Assembly (NCBI RefSeq): GCF_006540305.1
Contig: NZ_BJOR01000001.1
Location: forward strand, 6,324,001-6,388,000
Origin: Streptomyces sp. 6-11-2
GTDB taxonomy: Bacteria > Actinomycetota > Actinomycetes > Streptomycetales > Streptomycetaceae
DNA: 64,000 nt
Reading direction: 5' to 3'
Made by a program: the position numbers and the translations under genes. The stretch's first letter is position 1; each line of letters begins with the position of its first letter. This document shows positions 17,113-26,005 of this stretch, piece by piece. Under the pieces are notes generated by a model. The model searched no databases. It saw only the letters and a list, made by a program, of their open reading frames with translations, and was not told the DNA's origin.

Positions 17113-17661
17113 TCACGCTGAGCGTGCTGGCGCGGTCACACGGGCGCCATGGCCGCCCTCGGAGTCCCAGACCGCTTCTCGGGCCTGGTCGGCTTCTGTC
17201 ACCATCCGTTGGAATTCGGCCCTCTCCAGCAGATCACTCGCTGTGTGGCTGCGCAGCGGACCGGTAGCCGCGGTCATCAGCCAGGCGGCGATGGCCGGAT
17301 CCGTCTGCGGCGGAATCACCAGCAGGTCCCAGCGGCCGACGGTGTAGGAGAGCAGCAACAGCTTGTGGGGGTCTTGCTCGGCCTTGAACCAGCCGACGCT
17401 CACCACGTGCCCGTCAACGGGCACCTTCCGTGGGATGACCGGCCAAAGGGTCGGGTTCACCGTGACATGGGTGATGCGCCCCCAAAGGGGATCCAGCACC
17501 GCTGTCAACGCAGGAAGTTCCGCCGCCAGGTCGCGGGAGCGGGGCCACCACGCACCGTCCAGAAGAGCACCAGGGGTGTCCGTTGAGGCGAGCGCGAGAC
17601 GCAGCGGCAGCGAAAAGGTCCGCTCCTCGACCGCCGACGTATACAGAATGGTCGCGGTCAT
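17113..17661 (-). CDS. DUF5994-family protein (copy A)
   Basis: 182 aa. LPLRLALAS, the conserved GALLDGAWWPRSRDLAAELPAL block and the WDLLVIPP segment match a Streptomyces family of unknown function (DUF5994). Copy B at 18547 shares the same blocks. Soluble, with no signal peptide or membrane segment. It ends against the terminator at 17077-17104. Two paralogs flanking a transposase remnant suggest duplication or a repeat-mediated insertion here. Function unknown. Confidence 0.78.
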   Translation of the reverse strand: MTATILYTSAVEERTFSLPLRLALASTDTPGALLDGAWWPRSRDLAAELPALTAVLDPLWGRITHVTVNPTLWPVIPRKVPVDGHVVSVGWFKAEQDPHKLLLLSYTVGRWDLLVIPPQTDPAIAAWLMTAATGPLRSHTASDLLERAEFQRMVTEADQAREAVWDSEGGHGARVTAPARSA

Positions 17662-18546
17662 GACGCGGACCCGTCCCCGGGCCGGTGTACACCGGCCCGG
17701 TGTTGTGAATCACCGAGAACGACAGGAGCTTAGAAACTCTTATGCGAAATGCCCTCGGTAATTTCAGGGTACTCCCGGACACAGCCCGCCGGGCGGTTTC
17801 AGGGTGACGGATATCAGGGCATTTTGACGGGTCTTCGAACTTGAGCGGTGCACTCGGCTGGCGGCGCTGACCTGTCGTCACGATGGTGACGGTCGTGGTG
17901 GTGTCGGCATCCGAATGCAGAGCGCCCGTGGTCATACCTGATCATTTCTGTTCTCGACGCAGAACGATCACGCAGGAGCAACGGGCTTGGTCAACGATAC
18001 GACGTTGCTGCTCGACCTCGACGGGGTGTCCGTCGCACGTGTCGAGCGGCCCGAGGGCGGCAGACGCCGGGTCCATCGGTCACGGCGGACGAGTCGGCGC
18101 GGGCTTGTCCGGCCTGCGGGGTATTCGCCTCCCGGGTGAAGGGCTCGGCGGTGACCCGGCCCCGCGATCTTCCCTACGGGGACAGCGGCCTGGAGTTCTT
18201 GTGGCACAAGCGCCGCTGGTTCTGCCGGGAGCCGCGGTGTCCCCGGCGGTCGTTCACCGAGCAGATCGCCCAGATACCGGCCGGCGCGTACGTGATGCAT
18301 CTCCAGCGCACGACCATGATCAATCCCGGCGCTGCTTCCTGTACCTCAACTACGCACACCCGGAGCCAGCAGGGGGAGATCGTCGGGCGGGCTCTGCGGG
18401 AGCGAACCACCTGAGCGCGGGCCCCGCCCCGCCACCGGTTGCGCGGAGTACAATTGTAGTCACCAGGACGTTTCACCGCTGGCAGCCGAGTCGGCGTCGC
18501 CCTAGACCAAACCGGTTCCGTCGAGAACCGAGACGGGCGGCACGCC
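17662..18546. other. Intergenic tract containing an ISL3 remnant
   Basis: Apart from the transposase fragment at 17987-18300, no gene is supportable. The left part (17700-17980) has lower GC than its surroundings. The right part (18301-18546) has short frames only and holds the upstream region of DUF5994 copy B. Confidence 0.55.
17987..18300 (+). pseudogene. ISL3-family transposase, N-terminal fragment with frameshift
   Basis: From TTG 17987 (AGGAG just upstream) the translation starts as NDTTLLLDLDGVSVARVE, the usual ISL3 N-terminus. It then loses frame near 18070 and resumes in another frame as a zinc-finger region with ARACPACGVFASRVKGSAV and WHKRRWFCREPRCPRRSFTEQ (paired cysteines of the zf-ISL3 domain). 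Homology stops at about IPAGA near 18290. The DDE catalytic domain is missing, so this is a dead remnant of under 110 codons. Confidence 0.82.
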
Positions 18547-19107
18547 ATGTTGCCGAACCGCAGCACTGCATTCGTATGGGGGTGCTCCCCCAACCTCTTC
18601 CCGCGGCCGACGGCGCCCGCGGCAGTTCGGCTGACCCTGGAGCCTACGCTGGCCCGCGCGGGGATGTTCGATGGCGCGTGGTGGCCGCATTCCCGCGATG
18701 TCCGCGCCGAGCTGCCCGGCCTCATCACCGCACTGAGCGCGCACCTCGGCGCGATCCTGCGCGTCGGGCTGGACCAGGACGCCTGGGACGACATCCCACG
18801 CAGCCTCACGATCGGCGGCCGCGTCGTTCACATCGGCTGGTTCACCGCCAGCGATGACACGATGAGCGTGACCCGCGGGCTTAGCGACCACTTCATGCTT
18901 CTTGTGGTTCCGCCGTGGGCCACCGCGCCGGCCGCGGCGGCGGCCATGGCGATGGCCGCGCGGACCGGCAACCGCATGCCGGCTGCGACGATCCTCGCCG
19001 CTACCGGCACCACCCCCGAAATCCCCGACGCGGTGCCCCTGCTGGCGGTCGACGCGGAGGGCCAGCGGATCCAGGAGGCCGAGGGCTGCGCCGCAGGCCC
19101 TGTTTAG
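18547..19107 (+). CDS. DUF5994-family protein (copy B)
   Basis: 186 aa. It contains the family blocks VRLTLEPT, GMFDGAWWPHSRDVRAELPGL and the hydrophobic MLLVVPPW strand, aligning with copy A over most of its length. Its C-terminus is extended by an alanine-rich segment. The N-terminal 25 residues before AAVRLTLEP look atypical, so a later start is possible; no strong ribosome site was found for the ATG at 18547. Function unknown. Confidence 0.72.
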   Translation: MLPNRSTAFVWGCSPNLFPRPTAPAAVRLTLEPTLARAGMFDGAWWPHSRDVRAELPGLITALSAHLGAILRVGLDQDAWDDIPRSLTIGGRVVHIGWFTASDDTMSVTRGLSDHFMLLVVPPWATAPAAAAAMAMAARTGNRMPAATILAATGTTPEIPDAVPLLAVDAEGQRIQEAEGCAAGPV

Positions 19108-19743
19108 CCCGCACCGGTCAGCCCGTCGGTGCGGAGCACCGCCGAGTTCGACCCACCCCGCCTGGCCTCGGACCGCCAGTCGCCCGTCATCTGCACGACC
19201 CGGCTGACTTCACCGAGATGGACCTTCATCCCCTCCACTCCACAGCCCGTGAAGCTCTTGGCAGGTGCACGATGGATCTCGCCGAACGGATGCCAGTAGT
19301 GATCGCCGTGTGGTCGCCACCCTGGCCGCCACCCTGGCCGCCACCCTGGCCGCCACCTTTGCCTCAGCCACCGCCGTGGCCTCAACCGCTACCGCGGGGG
19401 GAGAGATGGGCGAGGTTACCTCTCTGACACCAGCCACCAAGGAACCCACGCGTAGTTGATGGCAGCCTATGGCGCGGACCGCGGCGCCAGCGGTGCGTAG
19501 TTCTGCGACAGGGCAGCGTTGGAGGCGGCTGTGGCAGTGATGGCTCGACGCCCGAATGCCGGATGTGCGGCAGCCCCCTTGCGCCGCTGCACCGCTACCA
19601 GAAATCACCCGATCGAGGTGGCTCTCAATCTCATTGCCGATGACGGACTTGCGTCGTGTCCATCCCCAGCACGGATGGGGCAACGTGGCTCTCGACCTCA
19701 GTGCCGGAGTGGCTCCCATTCGTCCTGCCGAAACAGCGAGGTT
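19108..19743. other. Non-coding tract with a 12-bp tandem repeat
   Basis: No gene is supportable in 636 nt. Open frames through the tandem repeat at 19314-19361 give only low-complexity ATLA/PPWP/VAAR translations. The right part leads into the 3' end of the M14 pseudogene. Confidence 0.6.
19314..19361 (+). repeat. 12-bp tandem repeat, four units
   Basis: The unit CCGCCACCCTGG is repeated at 19314, 19326, 19338 and 19350, with the first and last units degenerate. It is followed by further CCACCG-rich sequence. Perfect units in a non-coding setting suggest slippage. Confidence 0.8.
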
Positions 19744-20726
19744 CTACCCGGCGCCCGCGTCGGGATTGCTCCGGTAAGCAGCGGTCACCAGGGCGTGGAT
19801 GCCGAGCCGGTCGATGATGACTGGCGGGTACGGGTTGTCCGTGCGTTCCGGCAGGAGCGCGGCGACGGGCGCGAGCACTGCTGCCGTGTCCTCCAGGTAC
19901 CGGGCGGCGTCCTCGGCAGGGAACCGGTGAGGTTGCCTCGTCCACATCGGCGTCTCGGTCGCGAAGGCCAGGGCGGCGCCGCGGTCGCGTGCGGTGGTGC
20001 ACGCTGCTGGTGCCGAACTTCCGCCGGCCGCTGCCGGGAGCGGGGAGCATTTGCTCGATGGGTTTGAAAGGCGTGGACGCCGGGGTCAGGCCACTCCAGG
20101 CCGATCGCGTCCGACGGCTCGACCTTCACCGGCAGTACGTGCCGAGCGGAAGCTCGCTCCAGGATCGGCACGAGCGCCGGACACGGCTCGACGGCCAGGC
20201 AGAACGTTCCGGCCGCTTCGCTGTTGTGGAGGCTGACCAGACAGTCCGGAGCGGCACGGTCGACGGCATCGGCCACTGCCTGTCCCTCGGGCAGCACCCC
20301 GTCGAAGCCCGCGCGGGACAGAGTCCACTCAGACTGGTCGGCTTGCGCCTGGCGGAAGAACCCGCGATGGAACGACTCCAGAGTCGGCATGCCGGCCGTC
20401 CATCACGCCTCGTTGGGGCGCGCGCCATCGGGATCGATGCACGGCAGGATGTACCAGGAGCAGCGCCTGGCCTCCGGGCTGCTCACCACGTACCGCGCGT
20501 GCGCCAGAACCGTCGCCAGGGCGACCGGCTCGTTGCAGTGCGTTCCCCGACGACCTGCGTGGTCGGACCGTCACCGGACGATCAGCATGGTCAGGTCCTC
20601 GCCGCGCTGCGACTGCCCGATCGTGACCAGTTCGCAGATGTCCGTGCGCTCGCGGGCGGCGACCTCGGCGTTCAGCTCGTCGACGGTGGGCGGACGGTCG
20701 CCGAGGTAGGCATGCTCAGGGCTCAC
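19744..20726 (-). pseudogene. Decayed M14-type zinc carboxypeptidase
   Basis: Reading from a GTG at 20726, the pieces give PPTVDELNAEVAARE, GQSQRGEDLTMLIV, HCNEPVALATVLAHARYVV, SWYILPCIDPDGARPNEA, WTAGMPTLESFHRGFF, EWTLSRAGFDGVLPE, DCLVSLHN and a C-terminal DRLGIHALVTAAYRSNPDA. This order and the HxxEP and PDGARxNE motifs fit the zinc carboxypeptidase (M14) family of actinomycetes. The frame is broken by indels near 20540-20575, by an in-frame TGA at 20407-20409 and by a frameshift between about 20080 and 19950. No functional product is expected. Confidence 0.75.
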
Positions 20727-20745
20727 GGGATCTCTCCAAGGGGTA

Positions 20746-21156
20746 GTGGTGGGCCCTGTTCGGGGGCATCATCGCCATGTTCATCGCGGCCGTCGTACGC
20801 GGAGCCGTACGCGCGGCCCGGGTCTCGATTCGGCAGGACCTGGTGTCGCTGCGAACATGCAGCAGCTCGCCGGCCCGCTGGCGCAGATGACGACCACTGC
20901 CTACGCCTTCGCGGCGCCTCTTCTCAAAGAGCGGGAGTCCTGGGTCGGCTGGCTATGGTGGCGTACCCGGATAGGACCGGACGGGAAGGCCGAGCGGGAC
21001 ATGGGCTGGGCCCTGACGTACCGGCGGGCGCGGAAAGCTGCGGGGGCACCTCTCGACTGGCGGCTGTCCAGCGGTTGCGAGGTCGTTGTTGTCCCCGGGG
21101 ACGCCCGGCTCTCAGCCGTGGAGAATCCGGACGGCGCCCCCTCACACGAGCATTGA
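20746..21156 (+). pseudogene. Frameshifted small membrane-anchored hypothetical protein
   Basis: One frame encodes a membrane segment (ALFGGIIAMFIAAVVRGAVR, from about 20755) and then fails. A second frame takes over near 20850 with GVAANMQQLAGPLAQMTTTAYAF and continues to the stop at 21156 with WVGWLWWRTRIGPDGKAE and GCEVVVVPGDARLSAVENPD. The two halves read as one membrane-anchored protein split by a single indel. No family is recognised. A sequencing error could also explain the shift. Confidence 0.45.
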
Positions 21157-21230
21157 AGCCTATGACCAGCCGGAGCGCGCCGGAGTGCGGCGAGGCAAGG
21201 GCAAGGTCCTGGCATCCAGGTGGGCGTACG

Positions 21231-21746
21231 TCACTGGGCCATGGAGCGGATGATCTCTGTGTTGCCGTTGTACGTCACCGCGTCTTCGTCGTCGGCGGGC
21301 GGTTCGAACCGAGCGAAGAAATCATCCAGGGCCTGGGGCGACACAGTCAGGGCATTGGCGTCCTGGCGTTCGTTGCGTGCATCGAGGCGTCGCAGAAGTT
21401 CCTCCTTCGTCGCTGGCAGGTAGACCAGTAGCGGATGTCCGCCGGCTGCCCGGACCGTCTTCTTCCACTCGTCGCGATCGGAACGACGCCACAGGCCGTG
21501 GTCGAGGACGACGGAGTGGCCAGCACGCAGGTGCTTCGTGAGCTGCGTGCGTACGGTTTCCATGTCGGGGGCCTCGCGCTCGAAGTAGGTGTGTTCGGGG
21601 TAGTCGACGCCGTACCGTCCGTGAAGGCGATGAACCTCCTCGTCCACGCTGAGGCGGACGAGGCCGCGGTCGGCGAGGGCCTGGGCAAGGTGGGTCTTGC
21701 CGGAGCCGGTGATCCCGATGAGCAGGACGGCGGTCGGCTCACTCAC
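21231..21746 (-). CDS. P-loop kinase/ATPase, zeta-toxin-like
   Basis: 171 aa from a GTG. Walker A is GITGSGKTHLAQ near residue 10; the DEEVHRL region and VVLDHGLWRRSDRDEW segment match small AAA-type kinases (zeta toxin/APH-like group) that phosphorylate small molecules. A similar P-loop domain, but N-terminal to a VanX domain, occurs in the fusion protein at 33278. No antitoxin is adjacent. It lies 90 nt upstream of decayed genes and may be the surviving member of an older module. Confidence 0.8.
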   Translation of the reverse strand: MSEPTAVLLIGITGSGKTHLAQALADRGLVRLSVDEEVHRLHGRYGVDYPEHTYFEREAPDMETVRTQLTKHLRAGHSVVLDHGLWRRSDRDEWKKTVRAAGGHPLLVYLPATKEELLRRLDARNERQDANALTVSPQALDDFFARFEPPADDEDAVTYNGNTEIIRSMAQ

Positions 21747-21838
21747 GATGTAGTGCTCCCTCGCGGTACTCGTGCTGGTGGGGCAATGGTGGCGTACCCG
21801 CTGTTCTAGTGGGGGGCTTGTCGCAGGGCGGCGGGGTG

Positions 21839-22107
21839 TCAGTGGGCGTGGATGCTGCGGGCCTCGTGCGCCCAGCCGTCGGGAACGGAGCCGAGGCGGA
21901 CGCGGCGGAAGGCGAGGCGCAGGTCGGCGATGTCGATCCGGCCGTGGTGAGCAGCCACATGCTCCAGCAGCCGGGTCGCTTCGTCGCGGTCCGCGGGGGC
22001 CTGCTCGCTCCGGTTGCCGCTGTTGAAGTGGGCGACCGACGGGGCAGGTCGCCTAGGACGCCGGCGCGCGCCACTTGAAGTAATGGACGCACGCCAGGCG
22101 GCCGCGG
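21839..22107 (-). pseudogene. Decayed short hypothetical gene
   Basis: The 3' part encodes a convincing protein end (AHFNSGNRSEQAPADRDEAT, LLEHVAAHHGRIDIADLRLAF and VPDGWAHEARSIHAH before the TGA at 21839). Just upstream the same protein seems to begin as VHYFKWRAPAS in another frame, interrupted by a TAG and a +1 shift near 22045-22060. I do not recognise the family. Confidence 0.45.
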
Positions 22108-22345
22108 TCAGGCGGGTGCGCGGTGCGAGCCGGAAGCGACGGTGACGTCGTGCCGAGTGAGGGTGATCCTGCGGGGGCCGCCGTGAAGGAGCTGCTGGGT
22201 GAGGTGGCCGCCGAGGGATGCGTGGCGTCGAGACCGGTGTCCGGCGCCCAGGTGATGTCGCCGTCGGCGGCGATCCGGTCGCGCATGAGTCCGACGAGGA
22301 AGGATTGTCCGGCTTCTTCGGCGACGGCGATCATCTCGGGCGGCG
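22108..22345 (-). pseudogene. Decayed hypothetical gene
   Basis: One frame encodes EMIAVAEEAGQSFLVGLMRD and GDITWAPDTGLDATHPS; the continuation LGGHLTQQLLHGGPRRITLT and VASGSHRAPA lies in another frame, so a frameshift has occurred near 22205. No family recognised. It sits directly downstream of the first PhyH gene and could be the remains of an operon member. Confidence 0.45.
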
Positions 22346-22373
22346 GTTGGTCGATGAATCCTCCAACGCTCGG

Positions 22374-23231
22374 CTAGCGCGTCTGGGCCGACACGGAAAT
22401 CCACGGGCCGGTCTCCCACCATGAGCGGATGGGGGCGGCTCCGCGGCCCTTGGCGAGGGATCCGTCCGGGTGGCGGTCGGGCAGGCCGAGGAGCTGCTGC
22501 TCGATGGGGGTAAGCGCGAAGTCCTTCTGGAGGTTGGTGGCGGGGTCGTCGACGGGGTGGAGCCAGCGGTATCCGTACTGGAGCATCAGGGCGATGCGGG
22601 GGCGGCCGGAGAGGTTGATGCCTCCGGTGTGCCAGGTCCGGTTCTCGAACAGGACGGCGTCGGTTCCGGTGATGTCGGGGGTGATGGCGCCGGGAGGGTC
22701 GATGGCTCCGGTGGGAACGATGGGTTCTTCGGTGAGGCGGTGGCTGCCGGGGAGGAACATGGTCAGCCCGCAGTCGGGAGTGACGGGGGTGAGGTAGTGG
22801 GCGGCCTTGATGGCCATGCGGGGGGTGTGGGGGAAGCCGAGGTCGGCGGTGACGCCGTACATGTCGCGGTGCCAACCGTGGCGCTCGGGGATGCGGATGG
22901 TGCGGGGCGGACCGCTTGGCAGGGCGATGAGGTGGGCCGACAGCAGGTGGATGTTCGGGCTGAGAAGCTTGACGACGGTGGGCAGGACGGCGGGGTTGGC
23001 CAGGAGCGGGAGGAAGGCGCAGTCGAGGTTGAGGCATCCGCGGAAGCCGTCCTTGCCGTCGCCTCCTCGGTCGCGGCCCTGGGTGATGTCGCCGGCCAGC
23101 AGCTTCTCGGCGGAGGTCAGGAGCTGGTCGCGCAGGGCCGGGGTGATCGCGCCGCGGATGACCGCGTACCCGTCGCGTTCGAAGGCGGCGATGGCGTCGG
23201 CGTCGGGGGCGACGGGCGGGAGCATGCTCAT
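22374..23231 (-). CDS. Phytanoyl-CoA dioxygenase (PhyH)-family Fe/2OG enzyme 1
   Basis: 285 aa from ATG 23231, chosen because it overlaps the upstream stop as ATGA. The facial triad is visible: H121-x-D123 in HGWHRDMYG and distal H201 in TWHTGGINLSG, with the 2-oxoglutarate-binding arginine in GRPRI (R210 or R212). The opening FERDGYAVIRGAIT is typical of PhyH. Such enzymes hydroxylate, epoxidise or halogenate small molecules using Fe(II), O2 and 2-oxoglutarate. It is the last intact gene of the long minus-strand operon and is coupled to the phosphoketolase-like gene. Substrate unknown. Confidence 0.88.
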   Translation of the reverse strand: MSMLPPVAPDADAIAAFERDGYAVIRGAITPALRDQLLTSAEKLLAGDITQGRDRGGDGKDGFRGCLNLDCAFLPLLANPAVLPTVVKLLSPNIHLLSAHLIALPSGPPRTIRIPERHGWHRDMYGVTADLGFPHTPRMAIKAAHYLTPVTPDCGLTMFLPGSHRLTEEPIVPTGAIDPPGAITPDITGTDAVLFENRTWHTGGINLSGRPRIALMLQYGYRWLHPVDDPATNLQKDFALTPIEQQLLGLPDRHPDGSLAKGRGAAPIRSWWETGPWISVSAQTR

Positions 23232-25348
23232 GGGACCGGTATCTCCTCCGGGGTGTCGGTGAGGGTGGTAGCGAGCTGCCACAGGCCGGCGTCGTCGAGG
23301 CCGCAGAGCTGACGAAGGCGGCCCTGGGAGACGGGGCGGCCGGGGTCGCGGTAGCCGAGGACGGTGAGCCGGGGCCCGGGATGGCGGCGGCCGAGGAGAG
23401 CGTGGATGTCGGCCGGGTGCCCGCTGGTGGCCAGGACGAGCGGCGCCCGAGTGCCGAAGCTGCGGGCGAACGCGTCCGGGGCGAGGGCGAGGGGGCGGGT
23501 GCCGTCCTCGGCGAGGGCCGTGAGGTCGTGGACGTGGACGTACCGCAGGCGCACGTCCGGGCGTTCGGCGCGCAGCCGTCGGGCCAGAGTGGTCAGGGCC
23601 TCGGCGGGCAAGTCGCCGGCGGAGGCGAGGATCAGGTCGGGCTCGCCGGGGCTGGGGTGGGTCAGGTGGGGCCAGATCGCGATGCCGTGCCGCAGCTCCT
23701 CGTCGAGGGTCTCCAGCGGGTGGTGGACGGTCGTGTGCTTGCCGGCGACGACGAGCGTGCACCGATCGAGCTTGCGCAGGGCGAAGGTGAGCGCGGCGGC
23801 GGTACGCGAAGGGTCGGCGGGGGTCAGGACGTGGAGCGTGGAGTCGCCGCCGGCCAGAAGTGCCGAGGTGAGGCTGGGGTTTTGGTGGGTGAGGGTGTTG
23901 TGCCAGCCCAGGCTGGTCAGGAGGTAGACCAGGCTGGGCAGCGGGGCGAGCCCGGCATGCCGGCGCACCGCCCGGTGCTTGAGCTGCTGCTGGACGAGAC
24001 TGAGGGTGATCGGCGCGAACGCCTCGTAGGTGGCGACGAGCGCGTGCCGACCGGTCTCCGTGTAGCCCTGGGCCCAGGCGTGGCACAGCTCCTCGCTCAG
24101 CACCTCCACCGCCCACGGCACCGGGCGACCGTCCTCGTCGGTGAGGTCGAGGCGGTTGGAGGCCAGCTCGTCGGGGCTGAACACGCGGAACGGTCCCTGC
24201 TGGGAGCGGGCCCGCAGGACCTCGGGGACCACCTGCGCGAACGGGCGGCCGGCGGCGTGGGCGGCGACCTGGGTGGAGGCGGCGACGCAGCCGCGCGGCG
24301 CCGGGAGGCCGGCAGGCTCGGGCCGGGGCTGCGGGAGCGCGGGCAGCAGGTGCGGCCGGGGCCGGCCGCTGGGGTTGAGGAGGTGGGTGGGCTGGTAGGA
24401 GGCCAGCCACTCGGCGAGCGCGTCGCACTCGGCGCGTACCGCGGCCGGGTCGCGCAGCGGCGTCTTGTGGACCGCCGGGGTGCTGGCGAGGTGGGCGGGC
24501 GCGCCGTGGCCCTTGTCCAGGGTGAGGACCAGGACGCTCGACGGCCCCGGGATGCCTAGGGGCTGGGCGGCGCCGAGCGTGTCGGCCACCGCCTGGCGGA
24601 GCTGGCCGATGTCGAGCCCGTCGCTGTAGACGGGCCGGTGACCGAGGCCGGTGAAATAGTCGGTGAGTTCGGTGCGGCTCAGGGTGGACAGCACGCTCGG
24701 CCCGCCCATGCGCAGCCCGTTGAGCAGGACGACGGGAAGGACGGTGCCGTGGTCGCCCGTACCGTGTAGCGCGCGGGTGGCGAGCCAGGAGGCGGCGGTC
24801 GTTCCGGTCTCGCACTCGCCGTCGCCGATCAGGACCACGGACAGCCGGTGGGGTGCGTCGAGGACGGTGCCCTGTCCGATCGCGAGGGCGGGTCCGAGCT
24901 GGCCTCCGGTGTGCAGGTGGCCGGGGATCATCGGGGTGATCTCCCCGCCGATGTCGGCCCGGGGGAAGCCCGCGACGAGTTCGCGCAGTCCGGCCTCGCC
25001 CTGGCGCAGGTGGGGATGGGAGTGTCCGAGTCGGCCGGTGAGGTAGGCGTGGGCGAGGGCGGAGGGCCCGGCGTGCCCGGCGCCGTGCAGGACGTGCAGC
25101 TCGTAGCCGTCGGGGACGGCCGCCTGGAGCGGGCCCAGGGCGGCGAGCATCCTGTTGACGGGCGGGCACACGCCCCAGTGCCCGGCCGGTCGGGGCTTGA
25201 TGTCGGCCGGGGCCAGGGGCCGGGCCAGGAGCGGGTTGTCGTGCAGGTAGAGCTGGGCGAGACAGAGGTAGTCGAGCGCGTCGGCGACGGCGGCCACCGA
25301 CGCGTCGGGCACCAGGCGGTTCGTGCGGCGGGCGAGGTCAGCCCACAT
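23228..25348 (-). CDS. Phosphoketolase-like TPP enzyme (XFP family)
   Basis: 706 aa, shorter than typical phosphoketolases of about 790-820 aa. The N-terminal domain has HWGVCPPVNRMLAALG, GHAGPSALAHAYL, GGEITPMIPGHLHTGGQLG and the TPP motif GDGECETG (175-182) ending at N210. A central domain with YTETGRHALVATYEAF and a C-terminal transketolase-like domain (SQGRLRQLCGLDD) follow. Canonical enzymes split xylulose-5-P or fructose-6-P into acetyl-phosphate and an aldose phosphate. Inside this operon it could act on a related sugar or deliver acetyl-phosphate. Overlaps the YrdC gene by 11 nt and PhyH 1 by 4 nt. Confidence 0.88.
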   Translation of the reverse strand: MWADLARRTNRLVPDASVAAVADALDYLCLAQLYLHDNPLLARPLAPADIKPRPAGHWGVCPPVNRMLAALGPLQAAVPDGYELHVLHGAGHAGPSALAHAYLTGRLGHSHPHLRQGEAGLRELVAGFPRADIGGEITPMIPGHLHTGGQLGPALAIGQGTVLDAPHRLSVVLIGDGECETGTTAASWLATRALHGTGDHGTVLPVVLLNGLRMGGPSVLSTLSRTELTDYFTGLGHRPVYSDGLDIGQLRQAVADTLGAAQPLGIPGPSSVLVLTLDKGHGAPAHLASTPAVHKTPLRDPAAVRAECDALAEWLASYQPTHLLNPSGRPRPHLLPALPQPRPEPAGLPAPRGCVAASTQVAAHAAGRPFAQVVPEVLRARSQQGPFRVFSPDELASNRLDLTDEDGRPVPWAVEVLSEELCHAWAQGYTETGRHALVATYEAFAPITLSLVQQQLKHRAVRRHAGLAPLPSLVYLLTSLGWHNTLTHQNPSLTSALLAGGDSTLHVLTPADPSRTAAALTFALRKLDRCTLVVAGKHTTVHHPLETLDEELRHGIAIWPHLTHPSPGEPDLILASAGDLPAEALTTLARRLRAERPDVRLRYVHVHDLTALAEDGTRPLALAPDAFARSFGTRAPLVLATSGHPADIHALLGRRHPGPRLTVLGYRDPGRPVSQGRLRQLCGLDDAGLWQLATTLTDTPEEIPVP

Positions 25349-25991
25349 GCGGTCCTCCTGCCAGGGCGAGAGCGGCTTCGACGGCGCGGGCGTGGATGGT
25401 GCCCTCCCGCTCCAGGCGGGCTGCGGCGCCCGCGGGGCAGTCGACGATGGTCATGTGCCGGCCCTGCGGGCAGATCCCGCCGTCGACGACCGCGGCGATC
25501 CCGGCCCCCGTGGTCCGCTCGAAGCCTGCGACCTGGGCCGCGGTGAGCGCCGGGTGGTCCGCGTCGCCGGCGGCGGGGGTGGAGATGCTGCACACGGCGG
25601 CGGTCAGCGGTTCGCCGGCCAGGGCGACTAGCTGGCCCAGGATCCCGTCGGGGCATCCGACGAGCGCCGGGGAACCGACTGCCGCGACGGTCTCGGCACC
25701 CGGCTTCCACGGAAGGCGCAGCCCGAGCTCCCCAGGCCACAGGCCGCCGGCCAGCAGCCGGGCGTCGCCGCTCAGGTCGAACAGGGCCTCGGCCGTGGCC
25801 GAGGAGTCGAGCAGGAGCAACAGCGGCTTGGCGGTGGGGCGCTGCTTGGCGCGGAAGACCGCGTTCGTGGCGGCGGGGTCGGCGGCGCGGGCACACAGCA
25901 TGTACCAGCGCGCGGTGGGCACGGCGACCATCGGCCCGGCGGCCAGGAGCCGGGCCGCGTCGGCGAGTTGGTCGGGGGCGAGGACGTCCAT
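25338..25991 (-). CDS. YrdC/Sua5-domain protein
   Basis: 217 aa from ATG 25991 (GAGGGCAG upstream). The domain shows VAVPTARWYML, a cluster with FRAKQRPTAKPLLLLL, and LPWKPGAETVAAVGSPALVG, matching the Sua5-YciO-YrdC fold. Family members make L-threonylcarbamoyl-AMP from threonine, bicarbonate and ATP, or use the fold in carbamoyl transfer (HypF, TobZ-like). It lacks the C-terminal Sua5 domain, and an extra tRNA-modification gene would be odd here. A carbamoylation step in a biosynthetic pathway is a reasonable inference. The canonical KRP residues are partly altered. Confidence 0.75.
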   Translation of the reverse strand: MDVLAPDQLADAARLLAAGPMVAVPTARWYMLCARAADPAATNAVFRAKQRPTAKPLLLLLDSSATAEALFDLSGDARLLAGGLWPGELGLRLPWKPGAETVAAVGSPALVGCPDGILGQLVALAGEPLTAAVCSISTPAAGDADHPALTAAQVAGFERTTGAGIAAVVDGGICPQGRHMTIVDCPAGAAARLEREGTIHARAVEAALALAGGPHVG

Positions 25992-26005
25992 GGTGCTCTG
26001 CCCTC

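Noticed and set aside
21739..22092. Minus-strand 117-codon frame next to the P-loop kinase gene
   Set aside because: Its translation is low complexity. The convincing peptide (AHFNSGNRSEQ...) lies in a different frame, pointing to a decayed gene.
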